Origin: Trochalopteron elliotii
Taxonomy: Eukaryota; Chordata; Aves; Passeriformes; Leiothrichidae
Assembly (NCBI GenBank): GCA_024734555.1
Contig: JANPWX010000209.1
Coordinates: 434,001-498,000 of the forward strand
Length of the DNA: 64,000 nucleotides
Direction of reading: 5' to 3'
Both the position numbers and the translations under genes were made by a program. The stretch's first letter is position 1. Every line of letters starts with the position of its first letter. Below are positions 12,045 through 24,031 of this stretch, piece by piece. The notes beneath the pieces were generated by a model, which worked only from the letters and a program-made list of their open reading frames with translations, did no database searches and had not been told where the DNA came from.

Positions 12045-12779
12045 CTCAGAATCAAAGAATCAATTAGGTTGGTAAAGACCTCTGAGATCATCAATGATCT
12101 CAATCTATTTCAATCTATGAAACACCACCTTGTCAACCAGACCATGGCACTAAGTGCCATGTCCAGTCTTTCCTGAAACACCTCCAGAGACAGTGACTCC
12201 ATTGCCTCCCTGGGCAGCCCATTCCAATGCCCAATCACCCTTTCTGTTTAGAAATTCCTCCTAATGTCCCACCTAAAGCTCCCCAGCACAACTTGAGACT
12301 ATGTCCTCTCATCCTGTCACTGGATGCTTGGGATAAGAGGCAAACCCCCAGCCTTCTTTCAGGAAGTTGTAGAGAGTGATAAGGTCACCCCCGAGCCTCT
12401 TTTTCTCCAGGCTAAACAAGCCCAATTCCCTCAGCCATGCTGCATAGGACTTGCCCTCTCCCCCTTCACCAGTTTCACTGCCCTTCTCTGTGAAAAGTCA
12501 TTCCTGAATTGAGGGGCCCAGAATTGGACACAGCACTCAAGGTGCAGGCTCATCACTGTTGAGTACAGAGGAACAATCACTTCCCTTGTCCTGCTGGCCA
12601 CACTAATCTGGATACACGCCAGGATGCCATTGGCCTTCTCGGCCACCTGAGCACATGCTGGCTCATGTTCAACCTGATATTGACCAATACCCCGAGGTCC
12701 TTTTCTGTTGAACTGCTTTCCAGCCATTCTGCCTCCAGACTATAGTATTGCCTGGGGCTTCCAAACTGCATTCAGCAGC
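12045..12779 (-). mobile_element. CR1 LINE, 5'-truncated copy with 3' tail
   Basis: Reading the plus strand from 12045, the sequence follows the reverse complement of the CR1 3' end: an AAAGAATCAATTAGG-type start, then phrases typical of CR1 such as CTCCCTGGGCAGCCCATTCCA and TCTCCAGGCTAAACAAGCCC. On the minus strand, frames at 12727-12431 and 12771-12577 carry pieces of the CR1 ORF2 C-terminal region ([28 protein letters not shown]). They lie in different frames, so the coding region is broken by at least one frameshift. The element is truncated on its 5' side at 12779 and keeps its 3' untranslated region, the usual state of avian CR1 copies. It is transcribed in the same sense as GRIN2B. Confidence 0.93.
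12431..12771 (-). pseudogene. CR1 ORF2 (reverse transcriptase C-terminal region) remnant, frameshifted
   Basis: Two overlapping minus-strand frames together resemble the end of the CR1 polyprotein: a segment ending in EKDLGVLV in one frame, and a [14 protein letters not shown] / CVQFWAPQF segment in another. The frame change, early stops and missing upstream polymerase motifs show that it is inactive. This is the interior of the CR1 copy at 12045-12779. Confidence 0.88.
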
Positions 12780-15700
12780 CTATATATAACAGCAGATCAA
12801 AGATTATAGAGTTGGTCAAATTTACTTGAACCTCCAAAACTATTCTGAGGGGCCCAGATGGAGATGGGGGGGACAAGTGTGTAACAAGCTCTAATTTTAG
12901 CTGATTTGTGCTCACTCGTCCTTTCCTCCCTCAGGGTGGCAGGTAGGGTGTACAGACTGAACGAGAAACCATGCTCAAATGAGGCACCTACAGGTTTGGT
13001 GGGGTTTTATTTGTGGGTTTGCTGTTTCCTGGGTACCAGGGCTGTGTTAAGCATTGAAATTCCACCCTGAGCAGCAGTGAGCAGCAGAACCTGGTTTCCA
13101 TAGCACTGCCATGGAAACAGCACTCTGCGAATCTGTGCCTTCAGGCCCCTCTGCGGCTGAAGCATCTCACTGCTCCTCCCCAGCACCCACCTCCACACTG
13201 CAAGCCCCCAGACTTCCTTGTGTGCCTCTGGTGATTAAAAGGTGCAGTAAACAAGAAAAGCAGGACCCCCTGTTTGGCCTCTTACTGAATAAAAGTACGT
13301 GTAAAAGTATCCTTTGAAGAAAAATACTAAAAGCATGCTTCTTTCCCCCTCTTCCATGCATAAAAGTAGAAAAAGCTACAGTTTAAATCCAAGCTGAATT
13401 GCACCAGTAAAATTTCACCCGGTAATATACAAAGGTGAAAACACAGTAATCTCATGCAATGGTTCTTTTATCTTCCTTTGTCTGCCAGGAACACAAGCTT
13501 CCAAAAGTGAAGGATTTAATTAATTGTTAGAATGTAGAACAGGCTTCCCTTAACCTTCTCCTCTGGTTTGGGGTTTCTTTTTGCTTCCCACCCTATGGTT
13601 CATACTAAAAAATATTCATGGCAAGGGCTCCATAAAATGGAGGTATAAGTCAAACAATGGACATATGCAAGACATGTTGTTATTCCCTCCCTGCATCCGC
13701 TGAGCACCTGAGGAAGTGCACACTACAACGCACATGCTCCTGGTATTTGAGCATTTCCGAAGTACAGCCTATGAGTGTTAGAAGCCATTTCCACAGGCTG
13801 GAAGACCACACATCCACCAAGCACCTTGATAAGTCAGTCCTTAACAGGCTTGGTAATTATGAGGAGTTTGAGTTGTAGTGCTTAGACCCTCTGCCCCAGG
13901 AATGGGACAGGAAAACAGTCTAAATTTCAGAGGGACACTACCAGAGAAGCAGGGGAGAGTCAGTATCAAACTGACAGGCAGCAAAATGCAAAAACTTCTT
14001 CTTACTAACCTCCATCAATGGGTCCTGAGGGAAGGATCATATCCAGAGCAAGACAGAAATCTAGTCTCATTGCTCTACCAACACCCTGGTCTCTGGTACA
14101 GCTAGAGAAAAAGATACTGCATTACCAGGATAGGCCAGAAAATTTTGTTCTGAGTGGGTTGGAAATCACCCACAACCAACGATACAGAGATGCTTTATAT
14201 ACTGTAAAAAATGGCACTTGTCATCTGACATGCAGGGAGCAAAGTAAGCCCACAGATGGGAAAAGGATCAGTTCTAACTGGCTTAGGTCAGAGACCATCA
14301 AAGGCACAGACCCTCACCTCTTCCTTTCCCAAGAAAGAATCAGAATAACAGGAATCAACAAATATCAACCTAATACCAAATTTTGCATATTTATAAGCTG
14401 TCCACTGCCTACTCAAACAAGTACATTGAGTTACTCTCTGAGGCAACCTGTGCTATCAGCACAGTGAACGTTCTTAAGCGTGAACAGCATGTGAACCAGC
14501 TCTTCTCCAGGTGCAGAGTAGCATTGAGTCTATCAGTCACATCGTGACCAGGGTCACATCTCTCACCTGCTGTGACTGTAACTCATCTGAAGCCTTGCTG
14601 AGCAAAATTACTGATTTGCTGCATTCCCATGCGGAATGTGAATATTTCCTGTCTTCCATCATATGTGTCCATCTTACCTGACAGTCTTCTACAACAGAGT
14701 AGAGTATTTTTCTCTGTTGTCAAGCCCACCCCTAGCTCTTCTTCTCTTGCACGTGTGAATAAAATCATTCCATGAAAAAATGAAGCTTCTCAGACTGAAA
14801 ATGCTTTGAGATTTTTGGTTTGCCTTACTTGCCCCTTCATATAATTAACCACAAATCCCAAGTCACTTTGACCCCAATTTTTGACTCCAGTTTTCTGTTG
14901 AAAAAAAAGCCTGCAGGAGGTGGTCTCACCCTGTCAATGCCATGCTGTGATTTAGAAGAGCTTAATACAGATCAAACTATAACCCACATCCTTTTCACTC
15001 TGTTCTTTATTATTTTAATGAGGTTTTCAACCCATCTGTTAAATCATGGATGAAGAAAACTTGCAGTTACATGTCAAAACCACGCAAACTACCTAAAATT
15101 CATGCCTACTAAGCTGGCCTATAGTCAGATGTTACTAAATAAGTCAGGTGTACAGCGTCTAGAAAAACAGATTTGATATGCATGATCACCTACTTAGCTG
15201 GAGTGTCTTCTATTAAGGTTAACTCGAGGAAGTGAGAATAACAGCTTAGGACAAGTACATAATGAATTGTTTTATTTTTGTGCTGATTGTTTTGCTGCTT
15301 TTTCCAGGCAGCAAGGGGATGGTTTTCCTTGTACCACTAACTCTTTCACTTTATGTGGCCTATATTTTACATTTTTGGGGTGTGTGTGTGGAAAGCTTTG
15401 TGTCCTCTTCAATATCACTGCTCTTCTGAGTTCAGGATAAAACCTCTCTGGCCCTTCTCAAGTTCCTTTTAAATCCCTGAATTACCTTCACATAATCTTC
15501 AGTTTCTCATCTTGTATTCACTAGACATCTTGCACAGAAGTGCTCTCAAGACCTGGGCTATTGGAACTAGATGAGGCACTGAAATTTGTTACAAAGTTGT
15601 GGTACTTTTTCCTTGTCTCTGGGCCAGTATTGGCAATACTGTGATCTACCTGCATTAACAAATCTTCACAGTATGTAATTTACACTTCATTGGTACTGGT

Positions 15701-16162
15701 TCCTCACAAAGATCTGATAATGGCTTTATGGAGTTTAAATGCAGCTCAAAATTTCCACTACCTAGATGTTCATGCCTACTGTCTCAGAATTCTTCCCCTC
15801 ACAGTAGCAGGAACTGATCTATTTTTAAACATTTATTTACTCTTTAAGATTGTATGTGTCCAGCTTTATGCATTTCACTTCATCACTTGATGATTTCCAG
15901 AGGAATAAAATTTTTTATTTACTCTTCACTTACAACCAAAAGGGAATTTTCTAGGGTTATGAATCATGGCCTGACTTGCCTCCTACCAGTCTACCTTATA
16001 GCTAGGGAGCATCCCTGACCCCAGGAAAGTATCCTCAAATGGTTCCTTGAAGAGAAGGGTTAGCTAGTTTTGATCCTTACAATTACGGACCATTCCTTCT
16101 TAATTTTGTTGGGCTTTTAGCCATACTTTCAATCAGCCACTTCCTTTCAAAAGACCAACCAT
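12780..16162. other. Intronic stretch without genes (12780-16162)
   Basis: Apart from the inverted GTTTCCAT pair at 13.09 kb I see nothing recognisable. The 149-codon frame at 14018-14467 has no family resemblance. A degraded repeat may lie at 15.4-15.8 kb, but I cannot name it. Confidence 0.6.
13094..13118. promoter_or_regulatory. Inverted GTTTCCAT / ATGGAAAC pair, X-box-like halves
   Basis: Two 8-bp arms, GTTTCCAT at 13094-13101 and ATGGAAAC at 13111-13118, flank a 9-bp spacer. Read from either side it gives a near X-box (GTTTCCATAGCACT and GTTTCCATGGCAGT, each 12 of 14). It is a hairpin or a weak RFX-type site. Confidence 0.35.
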
Positions 16163-16244
16163 TCCTTTTCTGTTGAACTGCTTTCCAGCCATTCTGCCTC
16201 CGGACTATAGCATTGCCTGGGACTTCCAAACTGCATTCAGCAGC
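16163..16244 (-). mobile_element. 82-bp CR1 internal fragment, near-identical to the 5' end of the copy at 12.7 kb
   Basis: These 82 bases match 12698-12779 with only three substitutions (79 of 82), in the same orientation. Neither the rest of the CR1 body nor its 3' tail follows. The fragment stops at the same 5' coordinate of the element as the 12-kb copy, and sequence beyond that point is unrelated. It may be a local duplication of the edge of that copy, or a separate element that lost its 3' part. Confidence 0.85.
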
Positions 16245-19200
16245 ATTCATACATCCATAAACTTCCTTGCTTTATCACTTCTTCCATTATTTTTACCTTT
16301 ACTTTTAAGGCTAATGTCATTTTTTCTGGCATCAGACTAACATACTCCTGTGCAAGTTAACTTCAAGAAGTATGCCACTTCCTTTGATGCTGACAACAAA
16401 ATCATCTGCTATTGCAAAACTGTTCTTTGCAGCTACAAAGAAATGCTCAGTTTTAATGATGATGAGGGCATCTTTATTGCTATATTGGGACTGCCTTTGC
16501 AGTCCCAAAGAAAACACAGCGCTGGAGTTCTTACACCCTTTTCTCAGATGTCGGCACTGTCTTGGTTATTGCTGTTTGCTGCAACATCAGTAGTTCTCTG
16601 TGTCATTTTTGGTGGACACTGACTTTGAAAAGGGAAGATGGCCAAATAGCTTTTTGCAGATTTCTTCTTTTGCAGCATATCAGGTTCCTTACCTTCCAGG
16701 CTTTCACTGCACTCAGTGTTTTCTCCCATCAGGAAATAATGAATACTTTTCCAAGGGATACCATAGAAAATCTTGTGCCCGTGTTCTCTCTCTAGTCACA
16801 CTGAGTTTTGTTGCCTCCTAGCACCATCCAGTCTTCCATCAGGGACTGGTTCAACATTTTAGAATTGCCAGATAGGGAGGACTTCAGCCTTTCCACTTTC
16901 GCAAGCCCTCTTGAGTTTTTTGTCTTTTTTTTTTTTACTCTGGTTGAAAACCACAGGATGAATTTACACTAATTCCAGGACCACTGAATTTATGCACTCC
17001 CATTCCAAATGAAAGCTCACATGGACAAAAGCCCCTGAGAAAAGCCCATGCTTCCAGCTACCCACACTTTTCATTCTGCTTGCAAGTTTAGGGTTAGTTA
17101 CTACGCACGTGTTCCCTTGCATCATGTGCACCTCCAAAGAGACTCAGCTATGGCAAGGCTTTTGTCTGCTTTGTTCTTTTACTCAACATATTTTCGTATC
17201 TCATTTTACTCTTGGTGTTCTATATTTTCCAGTATTCACTCAGAGTCAAGGAGCCAGCTTCATCCAGCATCCATTCACAGGCTGCTTCACAGGAGTAAGG
17301 GAAGCATCCCTATAACACAACAGCTGGCTACAGCTGGGTCACGCCAAAGCATCCTGGAGAATGTGTCCTCTATGCAAGGGCTTGCTCAGGCAGCTCAGAA
17401 ATTACTAGGAAAAGCCTACTAAAAGGAAGCACCCATTGCAAATCAACATTACCCTTATGTGTGGGATTTGACCATATACAGTCTGGTTTAGAATACATTT
17501 CCGGTGATGGACAAACCTTTCTTGGAACAATCTGGTGATCACTCCAATTTTCAAGGGCTTCTGGTCATGCAGATACAAAAAGAGATGCTATTGGGGAGTG
17601 ACTGGCCATCCTCATTACAAACTAGAGGCAGATTTCGTCACCCCCACACAGCTTGAGGATGGACTCCCTCTGACAGGCATGTCTGGCTCAGTTATTTTAT
17701 CAGCCATGCTCCTCACAGAGTTTTCACTTCTGCACCCCAATAATCCCTGGATATTATCCATAGCAGTGTATTTTGGACTGGCATTGCTTTTCAGGACAAC
17801 CAAGATGATCTGCAAAGGTCACACTGCTCACAAATTGCAGATTAGTCCAATTGCAGAAGGTAAATTATAAGCATCCGGGACAATCATCATACAGAGTCCG
17901 AGCAAGGCACCTCTCCTACCCACCATGCTGCCCACCAGGGCTTGGAGAGAACACAGACCTCTATGGGGAAGGGCTTTGACTCTTTCATGGGTGTGGTTTA
18001 GATTTACCAGGCCCTGAACCACAGCATGTTGTAAAAAAGTCAAAAAGCTCGTCTTTTTTATCTAGAGCCTGCTGGACATACATTTGCAGGCATAAGTTTG
18101 CAGACAACATCTTGGACCCACACAAGCTCCCACTTAAGAAAACATAACAGGATGTTACACAAGAAGTCAGCACTGAGCACCGAGCACAGCCCCTCTCCAC
18201 ATAACGTGTGTGTCCTCAGAATGGAAACCTCTTGCTTCTCAGCCTGTCCTGCGCCCCCATCCCATCTGCCTTCCCCAGACTTCTGACGGCTTCGGCTCGC
18301 TGTCCCCTCGCTGTTCATAGTAAACACAGCCTTTCCACTCCTCAGTATTGCTGTTACAGAGCATTTCACTCTGCTCTTACAAGTCCCCACTGCCATAACT
18401 CCCTTCTCTCCCTCTACAAACCCCACAGGCCACCACCATTGCCTCTCAGAAAAAAGGACATGTGTCCTCAGTAAGTAGGTGCAATGGAGATAGAGATGGC
18501 TTGGATGAGTACCACACCACAGAGGGGACTCCCAGAGGAATCATATATAAAAATTTCTTGTCTCTCTCCTGCATCCTCTATGCTTTCTGCAGGGAGGTAG
18601 CTCTTCTCATTTGCCCCATCCCACCCTATACCCTGCACCTAAATATGTCTTCAGGATGGGGAAGCATCTGTGCAGTGGGTGGTGATGCGGGGGTGCAGCC
18701 AATAAGGCTGCAGCCTAAAAGGACTGAAAGAAAAATTTGAGAGGACCTGGACGCTTTGAGCTTTTGCTGATAAGAAAGGCACCAGTTTTGTCTGAAGGGG
18801 TGTATTGGGTCTGAATGAGAGAGTTCATTTTTGCCCTATCAGCCCTCACAGTGCTGTGCTTTGCATTGGTAGCTGGAAGAATGCTGATAATTGTGCTGTG
18901 TATCTTGAGCTGGCAAGAACACAGAATTACCATTCTGTTTGGAGTCAGAGAGCAGAAAGTTCTACTAACATGTATGAAAAATCAAATATTTGAGAAAACT
19001 TAAGAAGATAAATACTTGAAAAACTCCCGTTTGGGAGATTGCATTTTTAGCCTGTCACCTACTCAGCTGGCAGGCGAGGGATGTGGAAGAGCTGCACAGA
19101 CTCTCTGCAGACCAACCAACTTGCCTCATTTCCATCCACAGTTGTGACAGGCCTGACACATTCACAGTGGACTTTTCATACCATAGAATCAACAATTTCC

Positions 19201-20948
19201 AGCAGAAAATAGTTCCACTGGAAAACTTTCTAGGTAGTTCTACTACACATTTAGAAACATTTTGTACATACCAGCACATTGGGCATATATTAATATGCTA
19301 TTGACATTCTATAATTTTCAGATACTTTGAGTGCCTGTTTCTAAAGAAAAGGTAGAATATGCCCCTTAAAATGCCAATCACAGTTAAAATGACAAATCAT
19401 CAGCACAAGCTTTTGCAAGAGAAGGTCATAGGTGGATTCTGATTTTCATTCTTGCTCTGATTGTATGGCTGACTGCAAAGCAGCTTCTGCCTTGCTTGTG
19501 AAGAGCCTCACTGGAGTCCATAAGGATCTGCTGACAAGCTGTAGACACAGGCATTACATCAGTACACAGAACCCAAGTGTGCCATCCCTGTATGCTTTTT
19601 GTCACACAGAAAAGTGTGGATATTGCATGTGCATACTGGATTGCAGTCTCAACTTCTTTTTTTTTTGGAAGCTCTCCTCAACCCCAGGAGCTCTCTTCTG
19701 ACTTCATGGCTGGGAAAAATTAAAAATTTGTTTCCTTCAAATGCCACATTTCTGCTTTTCCTAGAGGCAGTTACAATTCTTTCTCTGTAATCTCAAATTA
19801 CAGCAATAATTATATTTCCTACTTTGTTCACTGTAGTTGACTGTTTTGGCAGTCATCCTGTAGCAGTAATCCACACATAAAGAGTCATCTTGCATTTTTC
19901 AATCCAATTTAAAGGAAATTGTTTCTCAAGGAAAGCAAGAGGGTGAAAATGTCCCCCTCTGGCAAAAACTTCAAGTATTTCAGTATTACATGTGAGAATT
20001 TTACCTACCTGTCTTATCCATTGTTGCATTTTAAAAGCACTAATTTAAATTCTCTGCACTTCCAGGAAGGCCTGGGACTTTCCTCATGTGGTTTTTTGCT
20101 TAGTCCTCCCGTATTTCTCCCAAACACTCACACAGAACTTCAGTTCCCTCTTTCCAGATAATGCTCAGAGCACCAAGTGCTCTTGTTTTGTTCTTATTTT
20201 GTTGTGGGGCTATTCGTTCATTCTAGAATAGGGGAAAGGACGCCATAGAAACTAAGGCAAGGGTGCATTAGGAGGCAAGGGAATAATTATTTATTCTTAC
20301 CATCGGCTCATTCATTTGGTTTGATTTACACCAGCTGCCCCAAAGTTTTCCTTCTAATTTTTCACTGAAATACCCAGAAGCCTTTACTAATGGCATTTAC
20401 ATGTATAATGTAGCATTATTAACATTAAACAAAGCCTTTGAAGTCTCCTCCATTCTGCAAGTACCATACCATTTCAGAACAAATTATTTTCACAGTAACC
20501 TCTGCCAGATACACACACACAGCCCACTGCTATTTTATTAATTATGGATACTTTTTTCTTTTTTCCCACTCATTTTCAATCCTAATATTCTATGATCTAT
20601 AAGAGCAGCACAAGAGTGAAGGTGCTGTGACCAGAAACAGTACGGTCAGGGCAGACAAAGCAAGGTGACTAGAGATTCAACCTTTAAATCCAACAGGATT
20701 TATCAGACAGGCCAGGCACCTGAAATAATAGAATAGCATAACAAGAAAGAAAAGTTTCAGGATATCTTAGAACAACTAGAAGAAGAGAGTACTGAACGCC
20801 GAGGAAGCAGAATTGTTGTTTGGGAGCATCCTGCCTCCCATCCCAGCACATCTTACGTTTTCAGCCAGCTTACACCACCAAAACCTGCACATCATCTGAG
20901 GAAGCTTCAGATACATCTGTTGCAATTACAAGAACTCTTAGGAGCTTT

Positions 20949-20998
20949 GGGTTTTTTTGGGGTTTTTTTCTGGGGGGGTGGGGGGTTGTTGTTGTTGT
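20949..20998 (+). repeat. G/T-rich low-complexity tract with GTT repeats
   Basis: GGG, T7, GGGG, T7CT, G7, T, G6 and then (TTG)n. Four G tracts are present, but two loops are 7-9 nt. It is a simple-sequence region with possible G-quadruplex character. Confidence 0.9.
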
Positions 20999-23900
20999 TT
21001 TAATGGACTTTTTCATCTCCCAGCCACACAATAATTCAGGCATCTGTTGTTTCTACAAGACCTCTGCTGCATCCATCCCTGTGACCCAGCTGCTGCTCCG
21101 CTCAGCAAGCCAAACTCACTCCAAGCCCTGTTCCACACTTTGTTCTCTGCTACTGGGGCCTGTTTGAGCATCCCTGTGTAGCTGGGCAGGCAGGCTGTGC
21201 CCCAGGGCACTCCTACAGAAGTTACTCCACATGCTGCAGCTTCCCAGGGATACGGTAACTGTTCCTGGGTGCTAAAAACCAACCTGCTCAGCATTGCAGC
21301 CCAAAATTTTGCTGTGTGCTTCCTAGAGGAATGCAGGAAAGGGACAAAAACCTAATACATCAATGGCAATGTAAACTGAAATCAGAGGGGAAAAAAAGAG
21401 TCACAAAGAGTTTTTGTATCATACAGGCAATCCTAGAAATTTTCTGCATCTTACACTCATGTATCATCTCTGGGGCATCTTAATGTCACTTCATGGCATC
21501 CCACTGAAATACTGGCAGGACAGGGCTTGAAGGATCCCCTCACAACAAGACCATCATGGGCAGTAGATCTGCTTAGCTGTAGCTGACCTCAAGGTCCTTG
21601 TTCCAACACTGTACTACCTTACTATTGAAAATTTTTTCCCGTTGTCCAATCCATGACACAATCTGGCACTACCAAGTAAGATCAGCCCCATTGTCTTTGT
21701 AACTACGTTTCAATCAGGGATGGATACCTGCACCTCTCACCCACATGTCAGAGGGCAGAGCCACAAACAGTCCCTCAGGACAGCACAAGGCATGTTGTGT
21801 CTGTGTCAGGACCAGCTCAGTTAGACACTGCAAGTAATCCCCACAGCCTGTGGATCTTCTAATTTCCAGTGGATAGTCTCTATGGAATACCTTTCCACAG
21901 AGAGACGCAGAAGAGGCAAAAAGAGGTATGAGGATGGATGACACAACTGGAAAAGTCCTCCTGATATTCAATTAATAAATTACTATTCTCCTGAAAAAAA
22001 GGGACAGCAAGGACTTCTAAGATCAGGGGTTGGATAGAGAAGGTGAAGAGGGAATAACAGGCTACTTTTCTTTCCTGTCAAAGAATGAGGGGATATCAAA
22101 ATGAGAATACTAAGGAGCAAGTTTCCAACAAAGAATTTCTTCACCCTATGAGCAGTTAAGTGGTGAAACTCCTTTGTCTCTTGGATGCTAAAAACATGCC
22201 TGGGTCCACAAATGCCAAAAATCTGCATGTTGGTAAGGGTATGGAAGAAAAACTCATCCAGCGCTACTAAATGCAAAGATACCCTGACTATCTTAGAGAC
22301 TTCCAACTCGTAACTCATGGGATGCTTGGAGAATATTCTGAGGAAGTATCTCTAACTGATCCTCTGTCAATTGCTGTTGGATGCAAAATCCTGGACTAAA
22401 TTACCTTTTGATATAAACAAGTTCACACAAGATTGTAAAAAAGTTTCTAAAATAATGTTTAACATTACTGGAAAACTTTTAAGTCTATTGGGACAGTGTA
22501 GCAAAGTTCCTACCACCATCAGTCAAACCAATATAAAAGTTCATCCACCTTTTTTTATTAAACACTGCATCGTTAAACAGAAAGAAGGCATTTGGCTTCC
22601 TGGAGAAAAGGCAGGACATTACTGCTGTCCCACGGCAGCCAAACATGAAGAGCACCTGGGTTTGAGCCCAAGGACTTCAGCCACGGAATATCACTCTGCT
22701 TTGCTCTTCACCGCCAACTTCCCCCAGCTTCAAAGCATCTTTTATGAAAAACAGCAATGCTGTACCATGGCTAGGACAGAATATGCTCTGAGGCCAATCA
22801 TTTTCTCAACCAAAATTTATACCTTCATCTCCACTCCAAGTACTCACATTTATTTTTGTCCTCCCCTGATTTTCTACCCTCTGCTATTCATTAAACTCCC
22901 AAAATAAACCACAGGGTTAAAAACTGGTCTTGGGATAGTAGCCCATTTGGCCAGGGGAAGAATGAGCAAGGAAACCTCATCTCATCACCTTTTCATTTCT
23001 GCCCTGATGGGTAGAAAATGCTGGATTGTACTGCTCTGCCACATATCACCTCACTGTCAGGATGAGACTCCTCTAGGACAGAGGATCTGCTCCCAGTTCT
23101 TGACAATACTCAGCCGGACCTGCCCAATACAGGCATCCCTCAATTTCTGCAAATTTCTAGTGCTGCCTGTGCAAACTCTTTTCGTGCTCCCTTGGGTCAG
23201 ATGCATAGCCCAGGGAAGAGAGTTTGGCTGGAGGCATCCATGTGTCAGACTAATCCCAGCTGCCACAGGGGCCCTGGGAGTTTGTCAGCAGCCAGAATAA
23301 ATTGAGGTGGGTCTGACTCATGCCAAATACAAAGCCAGCAAGGGGAATATACAGGTGCAGAAGTTGTATAAAGCCAATTGCCTGCTTCAGCACACTGGCA
23401 CGTACCAGGTACAACTCAGTGTTTCCAGGGGACAAGATCCAGCACTCACAACTCCCCAGTGAGACAAATGACTCCTAGGTCCTCCAGCTGCAGGTGCCTG
23501 TCTCATGGAGGTCGGGACCTTGGGAAGCCAAGGCAGTCCAACAAATCTGAGCATGCTAACACATTTACATTCACCCTAGGTTTATGACACTATTTCTTCT
23601 AGTCCTAAGACATATTTTAAGCTAAGCAGCTCTCACCTCAGCACCCAGCTCCACACAGCCCTGGCAGCACCCAGGCAGAGCAGAGCAATGGTGTACTAAG
23701 CAGGGAATGAGCACACCATGGTCACATCCTGTTGTCCCCTGCTAACCTCACCTCCTTTACACCTTCCTACCCCTCCTCGCCCTGATCCTGCAGCAGGTTC
23801 ATTGTGGAGCACAAAGTTGGCTCATGCCAAGCTAGCATAGGCTTCAGAGGAATTAATTTAGACAGGTAAAGTCTGATCCCTTTCAGGGAGCATGTGAAAG

Positions 23901-24017
23901 AGGAGGTGGCACTCAGGACTTTAGACATCAAGGGAGAGTAAGAGAAAAAGAGATGAGAGAAAGCCTTGCATAGAAAAGGCAGCAGGAAAAATGTCCTAAT
24001 TTGGAGAGACAGGGCTC

Positions 24018-24031
24018 ATTACCATGGCAAC
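24018..24031 (+). promoter_or_regulatory. RFX X-box-like motif (13 of 14)
   Basis: ATTACCATGGCAAC differs from the strong X-box GTTACCATGGCAAC only at the first base. It lies in an otherwise unremarkable part of intron 2, followed by a few CpG (AATCGCCCCAGAGCGGCC). Confidence 0.4.

Noticed and set aside
14018..14467. 149-codon plus-strand frame
   Set aside because: No family resemblance; antisense to the gene; composition like neighbouring intron.
22371..22907. 178-codon open frame
   Set aside because: No domain or repeat-element similarity and no exon-like borders; length alone is not evidence in 64 kb of six-frame translation.
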